DNA from: Fragilaria crotonensis
Lineage: Eukaryota; Bacillariophyta; Fragilariophyceae; Fragilariales; Fragilariaceae
Assembly: GCA_022925895.1 (NCBI GenBank)
Contig: JAKSYS010000485.1
Location: 1-49,098 of the forward strand
DNA length: 49,098 nt
Direction of reading: 5' to 3'
This document shows positions 1 to 12,100 of this stretch, piece after piece. A program made the position numbers and the translations under genes. Every line of letters begins with the position of its first letter. Within the stretch, counting starts at the first letter, position 1. The notes under the pieces were generated by a model. That model ran no database searches, was not told where the DNA came from, and saw only the letters and a program-made list of their open reading frames with translations.

Positions 1-1700
1 TCTCTGATTGGACTTCTCGCATCATGGAATTGCATTGTTGTTTGGATGTTGGAAGGGGCATCTCGATTGCGACTGCCTCCATATCCCTCCTGATTATCTG
101 AGCATGATTCAACCCTGTACAATGCATCGTTAACCATTTCTTCAAGATGACTTTTTTCCGCCGTGCTTTACTAAGTGCAATCGACCACGCAGGTTCTCTG
201 AATGATTTTATTCTTTTCTCCGCGTCAAGACTAGCTTTAAGAACATCGGAGTCGAGTCGTTCGGCGAAAACATGTCTATTGCCAGGGAGAGTTAGTTGCT
301 CGGCTCGTCTGAACGCGTTTCTGCTTTGTAAGAAATCAAATTTGAATTTGATATATGCCGTCACTTGATCAACATTGTTAGATTTGAGGACACGATGGGC
401 TGGAGATGCTAGTTTCTGGGTCATGTTTCCGAATAGGAGATCATTATCCAAATCGAAGAAGTAAGCACGATGATCGGTGGAAAACCTTTCGTTGAAGGAT
501 TCGTACCCGCATGAGATGAGAGCATTTGCGACGCGTCTCGTGGCCAGCCCGTAATCAAGGCACGTCTTTCCTCTGGCGTAAGTTGCAGGTGGAGTCTGTT
601 GATGTCGAACGTGCATGAGATTTTGAAGGTGAAACTCGGCTGCTATTTTGCTCATGCCCTCGGGTTCATTCGCAAATGCTTCGTTGAAATCTCCAACTAA
701 AAGAACTTCCATGCCTTGGGTAATACACGTATGGAGGAACGATGTAAGATCTCGCTTAAATGCTTTCCGAGGGGATAACGTATCGTTTGATTGTGTGAGT
801 AGGCTATGCTGTTGTGCCGTTGCTGTTGTGAGTCCTGTGTGAGGACTATCGGAAACCACTTGGTATGCCGAGATGACAATCAAATTATTACTCCCTGACC
901 CTCGAAACGTTTGACTCGTCCATCGCCCCCAGATGTCGTGTGTTTGTGTGGTAATCCTACCGGTCATATCCCCAGTAGTCATGCACATTGTACCTCCTGG
1001 TTTATAAATGGTAGAAAAGGGGATCGGGGTGGTCCCCATTGCGATACGAGAACAGCTCCAATGTTGTCGGGCAGTGTCGTATAGAACGCTTCTGACGTTT
1101 GATCAAGTGGTATCCAGATTATGTTCCTGGCAACATACGATGTCGGCATTGACCTCTTTCACAACTTTGCATAAGTCATCAAATCTTCCTCCACGTCTAT
1201 CGATTGATAACCCGTTTGTGTTGAGAGAATATACTCGTGTGACATTATCGCCTTTCTTATCGAGTAAATCGCCCCAGGGGATATTGTCTCTCCTGTTCGC
1301 GGCCGAGAGTACTGCTGTGCTCGAGCTGCTCTGAACTTTGATCTACTTCTCGTCTGGATAATAGTTTATTCCATTCTGTTTGCGCAAAACGCAAGCGTTG
1401 CTCATTGGTAATCTGGTTTGTGGGACTTGGCGAAGGTTGAACCAAGGTCGTTTCACTGCATTCTATCTCTTCCTGCCTCCGTACTGCTGCATTAAAGGAC
1501 CTTCGAACACTAGAAGAAAATTCTTGCAGTCGTTCTATCGTCGATTCGCTCGTTTGGTTGTTGTTTGAAGCATTAGCTACAGGGATGTTAACCCTAGCTA
1601 ATGAAGAACTCGCATCGTGGTCCACACTAATCATGTTGTTGGTTGGGTAAGTAATCGTCCCACGCGGTGAGGCGATCTTCGTCCATTGGCGCTGTCTCAT
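1..1700 (-). pseudogene. LINE A ORF2, APE-type endonuclease part
   Basis: N-terminal part of the ORF2 polyprotein. The first ATG in frame is at 1700, overlapping the ORF1 end by about 70 bases. After a Gln/Ser-rich leader the frame shifts near 1270 and the endonuclease follows: SLNTNGL (Asn motif), CQEHNLD (Glu motif), a YQVVSDS block, GDFNEA and STDHRAY (catalytic Asp and His motifs). This is the exonuclease-endonuclease-phosphatase fold that nicks target DNA for target-primed reverse transcription. One in-frame TGA follows LDTT near 1109. The linker toward the RT runs off the window. One frameshift plus one nonsense codon suggest an inactive copy, but all signature residues remain readable. 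Confidence 0.8.
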
Positions 1701-3328
1701 TGGTGTCTTCTTCGACACTCGAGGGAGCGGAATATTGCTGAGCCTTTTTGTGCTTGCGGGGTGTATCTTTCATATCTATGCGTTTGCCAGAGTGATGCAT
1801 CTGCTCGTCATTATGAGCGTTAGAGTTTGCCAAAAGTTGAACTTGTTTGCACAATTCTGCGATCGTTGCCTCCAACGTTGCAATTTTGATGGTTAATTCT
1901 TCGTGGCGAGCATCGCGTGACTGTTCTGGTTCCGTCATACCCGATACTTGATCGGAGACTGTCGCGGCAGCATACGATTCGAAAATCTTACCAGAGGGGG
2001 GATGAGACCGTGCTGTAATTCCCGAGGAGGACTGGCTAGCCGTGGTGGTGATGCCTTGTTCCCACGCGCTGTCGAGGTAGGGGCGGACGTTCTCACTTGC
2101 TTCTGTTTCCATGTTGGTGACACTAAACGTCATAAAACTTTTGGTGGAGGCTGTCATCCAGGAATTTTCTCCGCTTGAGAATCCATCCGATCTGGGATTT
2201 CCTATTCCAGGTGGACCTTTGAATCGTCCAGGCCTTGGTTTTGCATCTTCAGGAACAAACTCTCGAAACCATGCATCAAATCGTTTCTTCAAAGATTCTC
2301 GCACTGTATTTTCTGCCTTTTTGTCGACTAGAACATAAAACTTCCCGTTCTCTGACTCTTTCTTTGTTGGAATAACGTCATGGACACCTGAAATGCTCCG
2401 AATCCTGTCGGTCAAATAGTACATGGCATCCGATCCCAAATGGTTTATCATGACAACATGCTGATTGGCTAACATATGATTTTGATACCTGATAGCTCCT
2501 TGGAACAATTCTGGATTTCGTCGACGCAACTGGAAGGCAACGTACTCTTTGGTATCTTTCGTAACATCCTTTATGATAGGAAGAAGTTGAGATACCGAGT
2601 GAGTGGGAACTTCGAGGGTAAATGCTTGAGTCGAGGATGTACGCCCTTTGTGAGTGATTTTATGATTTTTCAAGACCGCGTGGAACTTTGGCACTTTAGC
2701 TTTTGGCATGGCTTTACTGATACGAGCTCGTACTGACTTCGTCACTCTTTCTGGTGTGTAATACTTGGGATTAAATCCCGTAACAAATCCGATTTGTTGG
2801 ACATCCCATTCGTGTTCGTCCCACATATGTTCTCGTAGGAAGCAATTGTGTTCGGTCAAGAGTTGAAACGCTTCGGAATGCCTTTTAATCTGACCAAATG
2901 GGACACAAGTAAGGATACGGTGAACGATAACAACAGCAGTCTTGGGGTTCCAGATGTCGTAAAACCCATTGATTTCTGATGGACCTTGAAGTGGTGTTCG
3001 TGCGTCTTGTCGCTTGGGGAGCTCTTAAGCGTATTATCAATGCTGATAACCGGTTGTTGTGGTTGTTGATGATTTTCACATCGGCACCAAATGCAGTCGA
3101 GATGATACGCAACCATTTAGTGTGGACTTCGGACGGAGCAATACTATCGAGACGTGTACGGTCGGCAGGTGCAAAGTAAAAACGGATCGTTTTGGACACA
3201 AATGCATGATCGCTATCAGAGTTTTTATAACCCATGGGCGGAGTGGCAGTAGACAAGTCATCTTCCACATCGGAGGTGCGGGTTGGATCACAACCAACGC
3301 TGGAGATTGGAAAGGACTGCGTCGTCAT
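1627..3328 (-). pseudogene. LINE A ORF1 (RNA-binding gag-like protein), frameshifted
   Basis: ORF1 of the non-LTR element, expected to coat element RNA in the ribonucleoprotein. It starts at the ATG at 3328 (MTTQSF). The frame changes twice, near 3060 and 3020, after which one long frame runs to a stop at 1627. Visible in order: an acidic N-terminus, a conserved block with SKTIRFYFAP, then NGFYDIWNP and REHMWDEHEWD, a middle domain around QQIGFVTGFNPKYY, a Ser/Pro-rich stretch, and near the C-terminus a heptad-like segment (LTIKIATLEATIAELCKQ) that fits a coiled coil. The last bases overlap the start of ORF2. I infer ORF1 from position before an endonuclease ORF; no CCHC knuckle is evident. 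The two frame breaks make this copy nonfunctional as read. Confidence 0.7.
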
Positions 3329-3540
3329 TGTCGGTGATTTCGTAGTACAAAGCGTACCGGAGATTCACGTAGGATTTTGAATGGCTTTCAAAATTCACTA
3401 AGGTGAAAATTCTGATGATTCAAGAACACAGAAAACAGATTCGCAACGATTCAATATATTCACAGTCTTCACTCTTTTTTTTGCGATAGCCGCTGAATTA
3501 TGACGTACAAGTACTCAGTACGCCTCTGGCTGCTGGCCTC

Positions 3541-4366
3541 GCAACTGCCTCTTCGTCGACTTGAAGACTCCAGACTCCAGTATATTTTTGTCAAACTAAG
3601 TTGGAGGCACACCTATGGCATCAAATATGACGTCATGGAAATCTAATCTTTGGGAATCTTGATATTGTTTTATCGTCGGGAACTTCCCCCCCCCAGATTT
3701 TATCAACATTCTTACGTTATATAAACATATATGATAACCTAAAAACAGTTTTGAATTGTGTTCGTTGGAGCCACGCTGAAATTCGAATTCGACAGCTACC
3801 GGAGTTTCGGTACCAGGTACAAGTATGCACAACTGCAAACAATGTGTCTTAAATATCTCTGTATAGCGCCGTCCGATATAAGCGCGCCATAATTTCACCG
3901 CACAAGAACACCATGCCATTTCTGCTGTTGTGCAGATTTCTCCTGTAGTAGTGTATATCATGTGAAGCCAAAGCATCTAATCACTCCTTCGCTTGTTTGA
4001 TAATGCAATCAAGCTTTTGGCTCCACCCAATAGAAAGGTATCGCTTCATTAGAAGTTCTATAAAATACCTTCGTCTGAAGGTGCATTTTGGCGCATAGCC
4101 ATGTGATGGCCATAATTTTATTACAGAATCAACAAATTTGTTATATTCTAGCTTCAATTAAGCCAGATTTGGACAATATATGATTGAAACTATGTCGGTC
4201 AACAAGTTGTATGCCTTTGTGTTCTTGCACTCCAGCCCATTTGGTTTGTTGTATTGGTTGCCATAAACTTTCAAGAGACTATCTACTCACATATGATCTC
4301 AGAACAAGGGGTGTCACACTCATCATCCAAAGCAGCGTCCAAGAGAAAGTCCACTACTGTTCGGCG
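3541..4366. other. No recognisable gene
   Basis: AT-rich sequence upstream of LINE A. A 126-codon open frame on the minus strand (3596-3976) shows no motif I recognise and contains a C9 run; I do not call it a gene. Nothing else with clear structure was seen. Confidence 0.5.
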
Positions 4367-4429
4367 GGAGGGGAGTTTTGTATATCCGGAGGGGAATTTC
4401 GTATGTCCGGAGGGAATTTTTACTTGGGA
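4367..4429. repeat. 21-bp tandem repeat, about 2.6 units
   Basis: Units start at 4367, 4388 and 4409 with the consensus beginning GGAGGGGA and ending TATATCC or TATGTCC. The period of 21 keeps frame, giving repeated GG(E/N)F peptides in one frame. It lies about 100 bp upstream of zinc-finger family copy 1, in a place comparable to the GGGAGC-motif array before copy 3. Confidence 0.75.
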
Positions 4430-4532
4430 TTCTTTACTGCATCCAGAGTAATAATGCCCTCCGTATACTTTGCTTGTACAAAAAGTAGGCGCAAATGAGG
4501 TGCGCCCACTCATCGAATGATGGCTTTTTCAT

Positions 4533-5375
4533 ATGTCTTATCTGGTGTGGTCAAAATGTTTTTGCTGCCCAATTTTTGAGGTATGCAATCGGGACTCCTG
4601 GTACAAGTACCATTATCATATCATCATGATGACGACCAGCTCAATTGAACCATATTGTGTCAATGATGTCACATACAAGGGTCTATCATGTACTTGTGGG
4701 AAATTTTTTAATTAAGGAAGGATAGTGCCATTCGGCATTGTCGGAAGGGTGGCTGTGACCCAACAATGCTACAGAAAGTCAATCTTGTTAAGCTGTGTTG
4801 CAGTTCATATGTGTCTTCAAGTCAAATCGACTCCCTTTTCATGCCACCTCATATTACAAAACAATTCAATTATGCAGAGGCAAGAGCGGCACTCATCTTG
4901 TTCCTACCAATCGTGAAAAAGATGATCACACATACACACATATGTTTACCCCCCTCATAACTCAATGTGGTGGTGCTGCACCATTTGTCTAGAAAATTGA
5001 AGAAGATTTTGCGGCCATCCATACCAAACAAAGTCCACCTCACGAGCCACTCATGCTACCCCATCCAAGAAGAAGCCAAAATCTGGCTTCTGAAGTATGC
5101 CCAGAAGAATATTTTAATGGTCCCTGGCAATCTCTGTGCCGCATAGCAAACATTTGACGGCGGTGAAGTGGATGATATCTCGCAACGCACCATTTATACC
5201 ATGCAAAATGAACCAACAACCCTCCTCATTGAACTCAAGAAGCTTCCATAATTTGCATACCAATGAGATGTCTTTTCTGGCAAGCCATTTCACACCAATG
5301 ACGGGTTTGAAATTATATACTTATTGGCAGATCTGATGCTTGAGATCCCGGCATCAGTGGAACGTCACTCCCTGA
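4533..5375 (+). pseudogene. Zinc-finger-like family, copy 1 (decayed)
   Basis: A broken relative of the gene at 33945-35880. Matching segments in order are SIEPYCVND followed by YKGLSCTCGKFF (second Cys-x-Cys finger-like motif), a block containing VNLVKLCC and NYAEARAAL, then HTYTHMFTPLI with CGG, then QKNILMVPGNL, QTFDGGEVDDIS, IYTMQNEP and LADLMLEIP. These align one after another with copy 3 at roughly half identity, but the reading frame changes several times and stop codons interrupt it, so no protein is made. The N-terminal finger (FSPFGLGC in the other copies) was not found here. The match ends at SLRGG, immediately before a GGGGCGGG motif also found at the upstream border of copy 3. 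Function is unknown; I do not recognise the family. Confidence 0.65.
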
Positions 5376-6074
5376 GGGGCGGGCCTAAAAAAAATAAAAT
5401 ATCCTCAGATATAGATAAGTTTAATACGGCGGGTGTCATTTGCTTTTTAACTGAGGATTTGTATGGTGGGTGTCATTTCTTGTACGTCGTGTGTCACTTT
5501 TTTTAGATGTGTTCAGAGCAGTGAGTGACGGCTCTGTAACTCAAACAAAAGATGGAGCATACGGATGGGTACGAGCATAAACATAGTAGCTGGACTACAA
5601 AAATTATTCGCTAAATCGGCGCACTTCATAACCAACTTCTAACGACATCATAAGATAGATCTCATAACAGGCTTTCTTTTCAGCTACTCAAGGTGAGGAT
5701 ACGATGTATATTGATGAAGTTATGATCAATCTAATTTTTTTTCGAGATTATTTTTAACATAGTAACTGGACAGTTCAGTCACTAGTGCAGGGCATTGAGT
5801 CCTTTTCATCAATCCGTTGATGCATCACTCTTTTCTTGCACAAAGATGTTCATTTAGACTGGATCAGCTATGAGTCTGCAGTGTTAGAAATGCAATATCT
5901 ACTTTTTAAGGAATTCAATTTTCCGCTATTGTGTACGACAGAAATTTTTGTCACTTCGTAATTAAAGTCCCGTTTGCAAAACAATTGCCATTCGAGGGTG
6001 ATTGAAAGGCAGCACACAACCTCTAAAGCAATTGTTGTTGATGATACCCATACCATAACGCTAGCATAACATTG
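5376..6074. other. Gene-free stretch with dispersed-repeat termini
   Basis: Holds GGGGCGGG (5376-5383) followed by TAAAATATCCTCA (5395-5407), resembling the start of the 257-bp repeats at 32682 and 33705. A short direct repeat of GGYGGGTGTCATTT follows around 5432 and 5467. At 5569-5593 lies a variant of the inverted-repeat terminus seen at 29740 and 30940. No coding frame here is convincing. Confidence 0.5.
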
Positions 6075-8679
6075 TTACACTGGTGCTTCTGGCATGACAG
6101 CAGCAGCAGGGAACACCTCTCTGTTTGGAATGTAAGTGCTCCAGTCTTTTGGAAGCGTCGCGAGTTTTGCGAGGATTTGGTCTTTCTTTTTGAGATCTTT
6201 CAAGAGGAATGCCACCTTTGCTTCTGGAAGTACCCATCTGATGACGTCTCCCCCAATCCTTCTCGGTAAGCGACTCCGAATTGAATTGATACTTTGCCAG
6301 CGTCGTTTGTGCCTTTTCCAATGCCTTCAACTGTAACTCACTTTTCTTGTTTGCTGTATTCGCCCTTGCAGCTTCATTTAACTGCAGCTGCCGCTTCTGA
6401 GCTCGAATAGTCACACCTGCGTTACAAATCCGAGACTTGCAGTGGTTCCACTGGCCGGACATTGAGAACGCTTTGCCTTCTCTCAGCATATCCTCCTCCT
6501 GTTCTGCTTCAGTCTCGGCTCTAAGGACATGTTTTGCAGTCGGAATTGCAGCATCGAAGACTCCGGGGTTGAACCCATCGCATTCAATAGAGTCGACCAA
6601 CACGTCATATCAGCTTCTTGTGAAAGGTACGAAGCCAATCTTTGCCCAAGACCAAATAATCTTTTCCTTATTGAAGTGCAGATCGAATGGCTTGTCTGAA
6701 ATCGCATCGTCAACTGTACCATTGACAATGGTCGGAAGGTCACTGAAATCCAAGTTGAGAATAGCATTTGAGAGTCGTTCACCATTCCTCCTTTTCTGTC
6801 CTCTTTCCTTCAACTTCTGCTGAACAACCTTCTCACCTCGCGAATATGTAGCAGACTTGAAGGGACCGTACAAAGCGTCCATTTCTTGCTGGACGCTGGT
6901 GGCATTAGGTAAGCCCAAGATGATGACCAAACCTCGCTGGAAGAATTCGTCACGTTTTGCTAACACAATTTCTGACGACACCATTCTTCCAGGCCCCGCA
7001 TCAAGTTTCAATATAACTGGTCCTTGGTTCAGCTTTCCTGTTGTCGCATCAAAAACTGCTGTCTTGTGCATGTTGGGGTACAATGGAATAATGACAGATT
7101 CGATGTAGTGATTAAGCAACTCATCGTCCATGGATCCTCTTGAGCGAACTGCATAGTAGCTGTCGGACTCGACGCGTGTTGGACAGCCGAACCTCCCTTC
7201 AATTGAAGGAAGACCCTTAAGCCAATCCATCTTCACGCGGAACTTATCTTCAGACTTCGCATTTGAATCGAAGATATAGAGGGGAGGTAAGGCTTCTCCT
7301 TCCGCATTTGTTGCATATACTCCTGTGATATGTCGACCTGCCTTGACTCCTCTGACTGCTCCTCTTTGAAAGGTGGGATTGTGATATGATACGGAACGAG
7401 AGCCACTCTTATCACCAGTGATAGATAAGTTATGGTGAGTCTCGTCCATATTGATGATTCGGCGCTGTGTGTCCATTTTGAATCGAACTTCCGACACTAA
7501 CGTTCCGCTTGCATCCAGAACTACTTCATCATCAACAAGACCCGTACTGATAAAATCTTGTTTGACATCATCAAACCATTGGTTCAAATTGTCGTACGTT
7601 GTCCATTGAGCACGAGCATCTTCGATGGGAATCTTATTTGCTGCTTGAAGAGCATCAGGAAACTCCTGACGAACCTTCCTCCACACCGATTCCACTTGGA
7701 ATGATGTCTGATACTGTGTTCCAGCAATCGAGGCCCCTATCAAGCGTTTGAGATCCCTGCCCCTTAATTCGCCGTCGCCAACCTGGCACACCTCAGCGTG
7801 TGTTGCCACAGCTGCTAAGAACTTGTTTGGGATCTTTGGCTCTGGTCCCTTCTTCTTGGGACTTTTGCCCGCCAGACCAAGCTTGGCAGCTTGGTAAACT
7901 GTACTGCGTGCCAACCGCTTTCTGCCGTTGAGATTAAACTCTCTGTTCAGCCGGTCGCACATGCTTTGAACGTTCTTGTTCCCAGCAGCAACACGGTTTG
8001 TGGCATCCTTGAATGCTTCTTTATATCTGCCTTCGTAATCCAACTTCAATCGCTTTGCATCAAGTTTGGCGTGACTTGCTTGTTTAGGAGACAGACGTGA
8101 TGGCTTTCTTGTTGCTGTCAACTGCGATGCTGACTCCTCCGCCTGGTGGGAAGAGGAATCCTTGTTGGAAGTGCTTAACATTGCGCTGGAGGAAGAATTC
8201 TTTGTGAGAGGAGATAAATCCCTCGAACCATCATCATCTTGGCGGATACTAGTGTCAATTATAATGCCTTCTTTTCCTGGTGCTCTTCTAACTAGTGCAT
8301 CATACGTTCCTCTCTCCCTGCAAACCTTGATACGAGAGTAGACAGTACTTTTTGGGACGATGCCGAGCAACTTACAAGCCCAAATGGCTTGCTCTGTTGG
8401 GACACCATTGACGATCACCTTTTTCAATTTTGTTGATCGAAGATGCGATTAAAATAGTTAGTACAAAATTACTGTAGAAAATAAACTTGATACGACGACA
8501 AAACACAATTCTTCAATCCATTTTTTTCATTCCACCATGTCAAATTTGTGGGAGCCGTATAATAATGAAATACCTACCAATTTTACTATATCTTCGAGAG
8601 TGAATTGCGTCTTCGGCCTACCAACAAGCACTGACTGAGTCACAGAAGCACTGCTATCATTCTTTCGTTTTGTCGACAT
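6075..8679 (-). pseudogene. pogo-like (DDE_1) transposase with one intron, interrupted
   Basis: Transposase of a Tc1/mariner-pogo type DNA transposon. Exon 1 is 8679-8578 (ATG, 34 codons); exon 2 starts at 8418. Splicing is in phase and joins DIVKL to VIVNGVPTEQAIWACKLLGI, a helix-turn-helix-like DNA-binding region. Counting from base 8427, the DDE core shows MDET (first Asp near residue 328), LKLDAGPGR (second Asp near 476) and QQEMDALYGPFK (third Asp near 517), which corresponds to the LQPLDVGVFGPLK block of pogo/Fot relatives. An in-frame TGA at 6612-6610 follows FVPFTRS. The frame then continues with a Lys/Gln-rich tail to EKDWG, where a G5 run shifts frame, and the matching end (VIRWVLPEAKVAF to EVFPAAA) stops at 6075. 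One nonsense codon and one indel separate it from an intact reading frame. Confidence 0.85.
8419..8577 (-). other. Spliceosomal intron in the pogo-like transposase
   Basis: 159-bp intron. The donor is GTAGGT after AAATTG, the acceptor is AAAAAG before GTGATC, and a perfect TACTAAC branch point lies at 8463-8457, about 38 bases before the acceptor. It is phase 0, and the first exon supplies a good ATG (ATGTCGACAAAACG). Without splicing the downstream frame has only a TTG start. Confidence 0.75.
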
Positions 8680-9069
8680 GTTGCAAAAATAAGCAATTAA
8701 ATTACGAAGCAGAAATTAAGACGTGCAAAAGTCATACAATATCTTAACTCGCGCCATCTTTTGAACAGTACTTCCACGAAACAAACGAGCTACAGTAACC
8801 CCATACATTTCGGGGCGTACTACAATTCTCTAGTTAGTCGAATGGTCGATCTTCGTGCATGGATATGGTGAAATCACTGGTTTCTCAATCCGTCCAGGTA
8901 CAGCAGGTTTTATCTCCAAGAAACCTGGCGCAGCAGCCAGTACAAAATGTACATGTAGCCAATTGAAACTTAGTGATGACGTCATCAAAAAGAATTATCT
9001 CTCGTGTTGGAAGCAAGTGGTTCCACAATGATATTACACACCGTCGTTCATAACAATTGCACTCTTTTG
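8680..9069. other. No recognisable gene between two transposases
   Basis: The 390 bp between the divergent pogo-like and large DDE transposases. It must hold the ends of both elements, but I could not match terminal inverted repeats to sequence beyond their 3' ends. CCCC...GGGG around 8801-8816 is a minor palindrome. Confidence 0.4.
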
Positions 9070-9138
9070 AAACAACCCAGCCCTAACAGATACCTCCCAA
9101 ATACTCAAACGTAGGGCTCTGACGGGGCTGGGTTGTTT
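9070..9138. repeat. Perfect 14-bp inverted repeat just before the DDE transposase start
   Basis: AAACAACCCAGCCC at 9070-9083 and its exact reverse complement at 9125-9138, with a 41-base loop. The right arm ends 5 bases before the ATG at 9144, so it would form a hairpin in the 5' leader or promoter of the transposase. It could be subterminal transposase-binding sequence or an element terminus. Confidence 0.7.
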
Positions 9139-9143
9139 ACCTC

Positions 9144-12100
9144 GATGGCTGAGAGAAGAACTGGCAGCGTTGTCACCAGTGCAGTCATGTTGATTCGTTC
9201 CGATACAGTCTATGCACCTCGATTGATGAATTGCTGGCTGCCAGCTGAAACTTGGGTGGAGGCACTTCAAAAATTGGGTCATATTGATGCTTCCCTCAAC
9301 TTCACAGTCCGCCAATTTAATGCAGCATTTGCGAGGTCAGGGTCATTCGGATCCGTTATGACAAGATTTGACGGCTCGAACGAGAGCGGAATCTTCCGAG
9401 TAAGCTTCCAGCACCGTCATTACTATTATTTGACCTTGGAAAAGCAACAAGTGGCATACCCATGTCCGTTGGACCAAGCATGGAAGGATAAAGTCTTCCA
9501 AGTAGCGGCAAATGTCCTCATTATTCCATCAACAAGAGCGAGACCTTCGCTATCTCTATGTGACGAAAATAATGATGCTGACAGTCGTGAATCCATAAAT
9601 CGTGACTCTCAACTTCTTGAACAAGAATCTCCTAGCAAGCGACAACGGATTGACGAAAGTACAACCAGCATAGGAGCAAGACAAGAACAGCATGAGGATG
9701 ATCGCCAGCAAGAATTACTAGGAGTGTCCTCATCCTATTGGCCCGATAGTCCTGAAGCTCGACAGGTCTTTAGACCAAAGAATACCAGTGCTATACTTGG
9801 AGGACACCGCGAAAGTGCAAAGGAAGCAGTAGAGCGGAGGATCAAACTCCTGCAATCGGTTCATGAGGATGCAGAGAGTTGGCGAAATGTCATCATTGGA
9901 AGGGATGACAAGGACTTCTGTTCGAAGAGCGAGATATTTGAGATACGACAACGAGCAGTATTTCTATGCCTTGCATACCAATTGGCGATAGAGAAGATGA
10001 ACAATTGGACATGGCATGACTGCTGCAAGGAGGCTTGTAAGCATTTGAACCGTCTCGGCCTCAATCAAGCAAAGTTCTACAAGACAGTTGCGAATTGGAA
10101 CAAGATCTTTCGAAAGTTCGAGAGCTTCGCCCATCCGAACCCGTTCGTTCGATGTGGAAAGCGTCCCATGCCGCGACTTCTGGAAGTATTCCCAGACGCA
10201 AAGGATCAGATTGTGACGTTTGGAGTCAGAAACCTAGCGACACTAACAATAGAGAGCGTCCATGATTTGATCGTTAACACCGTTATACCAAGACTAACAG
10301 CGACTTGGGAAAAGGAGACGACAATCATGACTACCGCCGTCACCAGTAACACAGCAGACCCACCCGAACAAGCTAGGCGTCGAGTGACTGCTATGTTTCT
10401 ACGTGCACATCGACTTGAATCAATGAGCTTGACCACAACTTGGAGATGGATGAGACTTCTAGGCTTTCAGTATGACAGTCGCAAAAAGAGTTTTTATGTT
10501 GATGGGCATGAACGCGATGATGTTGTTGCAAACCGTACCATATTCTGTAAACGGTACTTGACTGAGTATGAACCGTATTGCAAGCGTTGGATTCAACTAT
10601 CATTGGATGAGGCGAGGACGATCAACAACCTAAATGTTACTTTTGGCTATTCCTATTTTGACATTCAAAGTAACGAGGAAAGGATTGAAATTCACGTTGA
10701 TTACTGGAATCGTATTTCTTTACAGCAGCGGAACCAAGACAAGGAACGACACCAAGATGATCCAGCTGCAGGACTCAACAACCGCCAAGAAAAGAAAGCA
10801 ACCACAAGCATACGAGTTTCGGCAAGAACAAAGCCACTTATGATAATTGGACAAGACGAGAGCGTCTTCGCTCAGTATCACCCGGAAGTAAGACTTGGGT
10901 GGGACCGAAAGGTCAGCGACCACTTCTTCCGAAATCGGAAGGCGACGGATTCATGCTTTCCGCCTTCGTATCTCGTGAGTTTGGTTTTGACGAGACCTTT
11001 CAGAAGATGAGTTAGCAAAGATCAACGAACAACAACGAATCAGCAAGACTTACATTGATTCCCAAGCTGCAGTCGAGGTTTTGAAGACAACTCAGAAACC
11101 GTTGTTGACTGAATCACCGTTTGTACGATATTTGTACATAGGGGCTAACAACGAAGTTATTGGAATGGCTTTCAAATGAGTGTGCAGTTGGAGGATGTTG
11201 TCGATTGCCTTCGTGTCCTGTACCCTGAGTACGACATAGTGTTTCTCTTCGATCATTCTCAGGGACACGCCCGAAAACGACCTGGCGCACTGAACACAAT
11301 TCAAATGTCGCGAACCTATGGAGGAGCCCAAGCAATCATTAGAGACACAACAATACTGGATGAAGACGGCTTTCGGTCCCCACTTACCTCGTTCTCTTAG
11401 TGTAGGCGATACTCAATCCTTCGTTTTCAAGCCTGGTGATAGCGGCCCATTTTATCTTACACCTGAAGAGCGAGAAATCCAACGGCACAACCGAGCAACA
11501 GGGAAAAGCAAACGAGTCGAACGGTCAAAAAGCAGCTCGTTAACGCTCTGACTGATGCTGGAGTGACCTTCCAACAGCAACGAAGCTACGAAAAAAGAAC
11601 TGCAAGACTTTGCCAGGATACGTGGCATTGACCTTTACGAAGATAAAGAGCAAATTCTACTAGGGTGGGAGGGACAACCGAAAGGTCTTCCAAGCTCTGT
11701 GGGAGCGGGGATGATTGATGAACGCCAGTTAGAAAAGTATACGCTTGACGGGAGAAAGAATCCAATTACAGGCGTTGTCGACTTACAGTACTCACTGAGG
11801 CATCTTCTTTCTGAATGCAAAGACTTTAAGCACGAGGAGACAGCACTTCAATACTTGGGTACTCAACTTGGCGTGACCGTTGATCTCACTCCGAAATTCC
11901 ATGCTGAGCTTGCCGGTGAGGGAGTTGAGTATTGCTGGGGTCAAGCTAAGTCATACTACCGCCGTGTACCCATTTCACGCAAGAGGGGAAGGGAAAACTT
12001 CAAGGCACTTGTGAGAGAATGCACTTCATCGCAAAATGTGATAACAAAGGACAGAGTTGAGAAGTTTGCCGCCCGGGCTCGGGCGTATATATGCACTTAC

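Larger units (their letters stand above)
1..3540 (-). mobile_element. LINE A, non-LTR retrotransposon, 5' part
   Basis: A non-LTR retrotransposon read on the minus strand. It has a 5' leader (about 3540 to 3329), an ORF1, and the beginning of ORF2 with an APE-type endonuclease. The reverse transcriptase must lie beyond the left edge, because reading runs off base 1 just after the endonuclease-RT linker. The same endonuclease family recurs at 31740-32463. The first ATG after the leader starts ORF1. The upstream limit of the leader is not defined; I saw no target duplication. Confidence 0.85.

Noticed and set aside
3596-3976. 126-codon minus-strand frame
   Set aside because: No recognisable domain, homopolymer tract within, no homologue elsewhere in the window.
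4355-4430. CRISPR-like or minisatellite array
   Set aside because: Fewer than three full units with no spacers; a simple 21-bp tandem repeat.
6610-6612. TGA as selenocysteine or reassigned codon
   Set aside because: TGA is used as an ordinary stop elsewhere in the window and no insertion element was seen.
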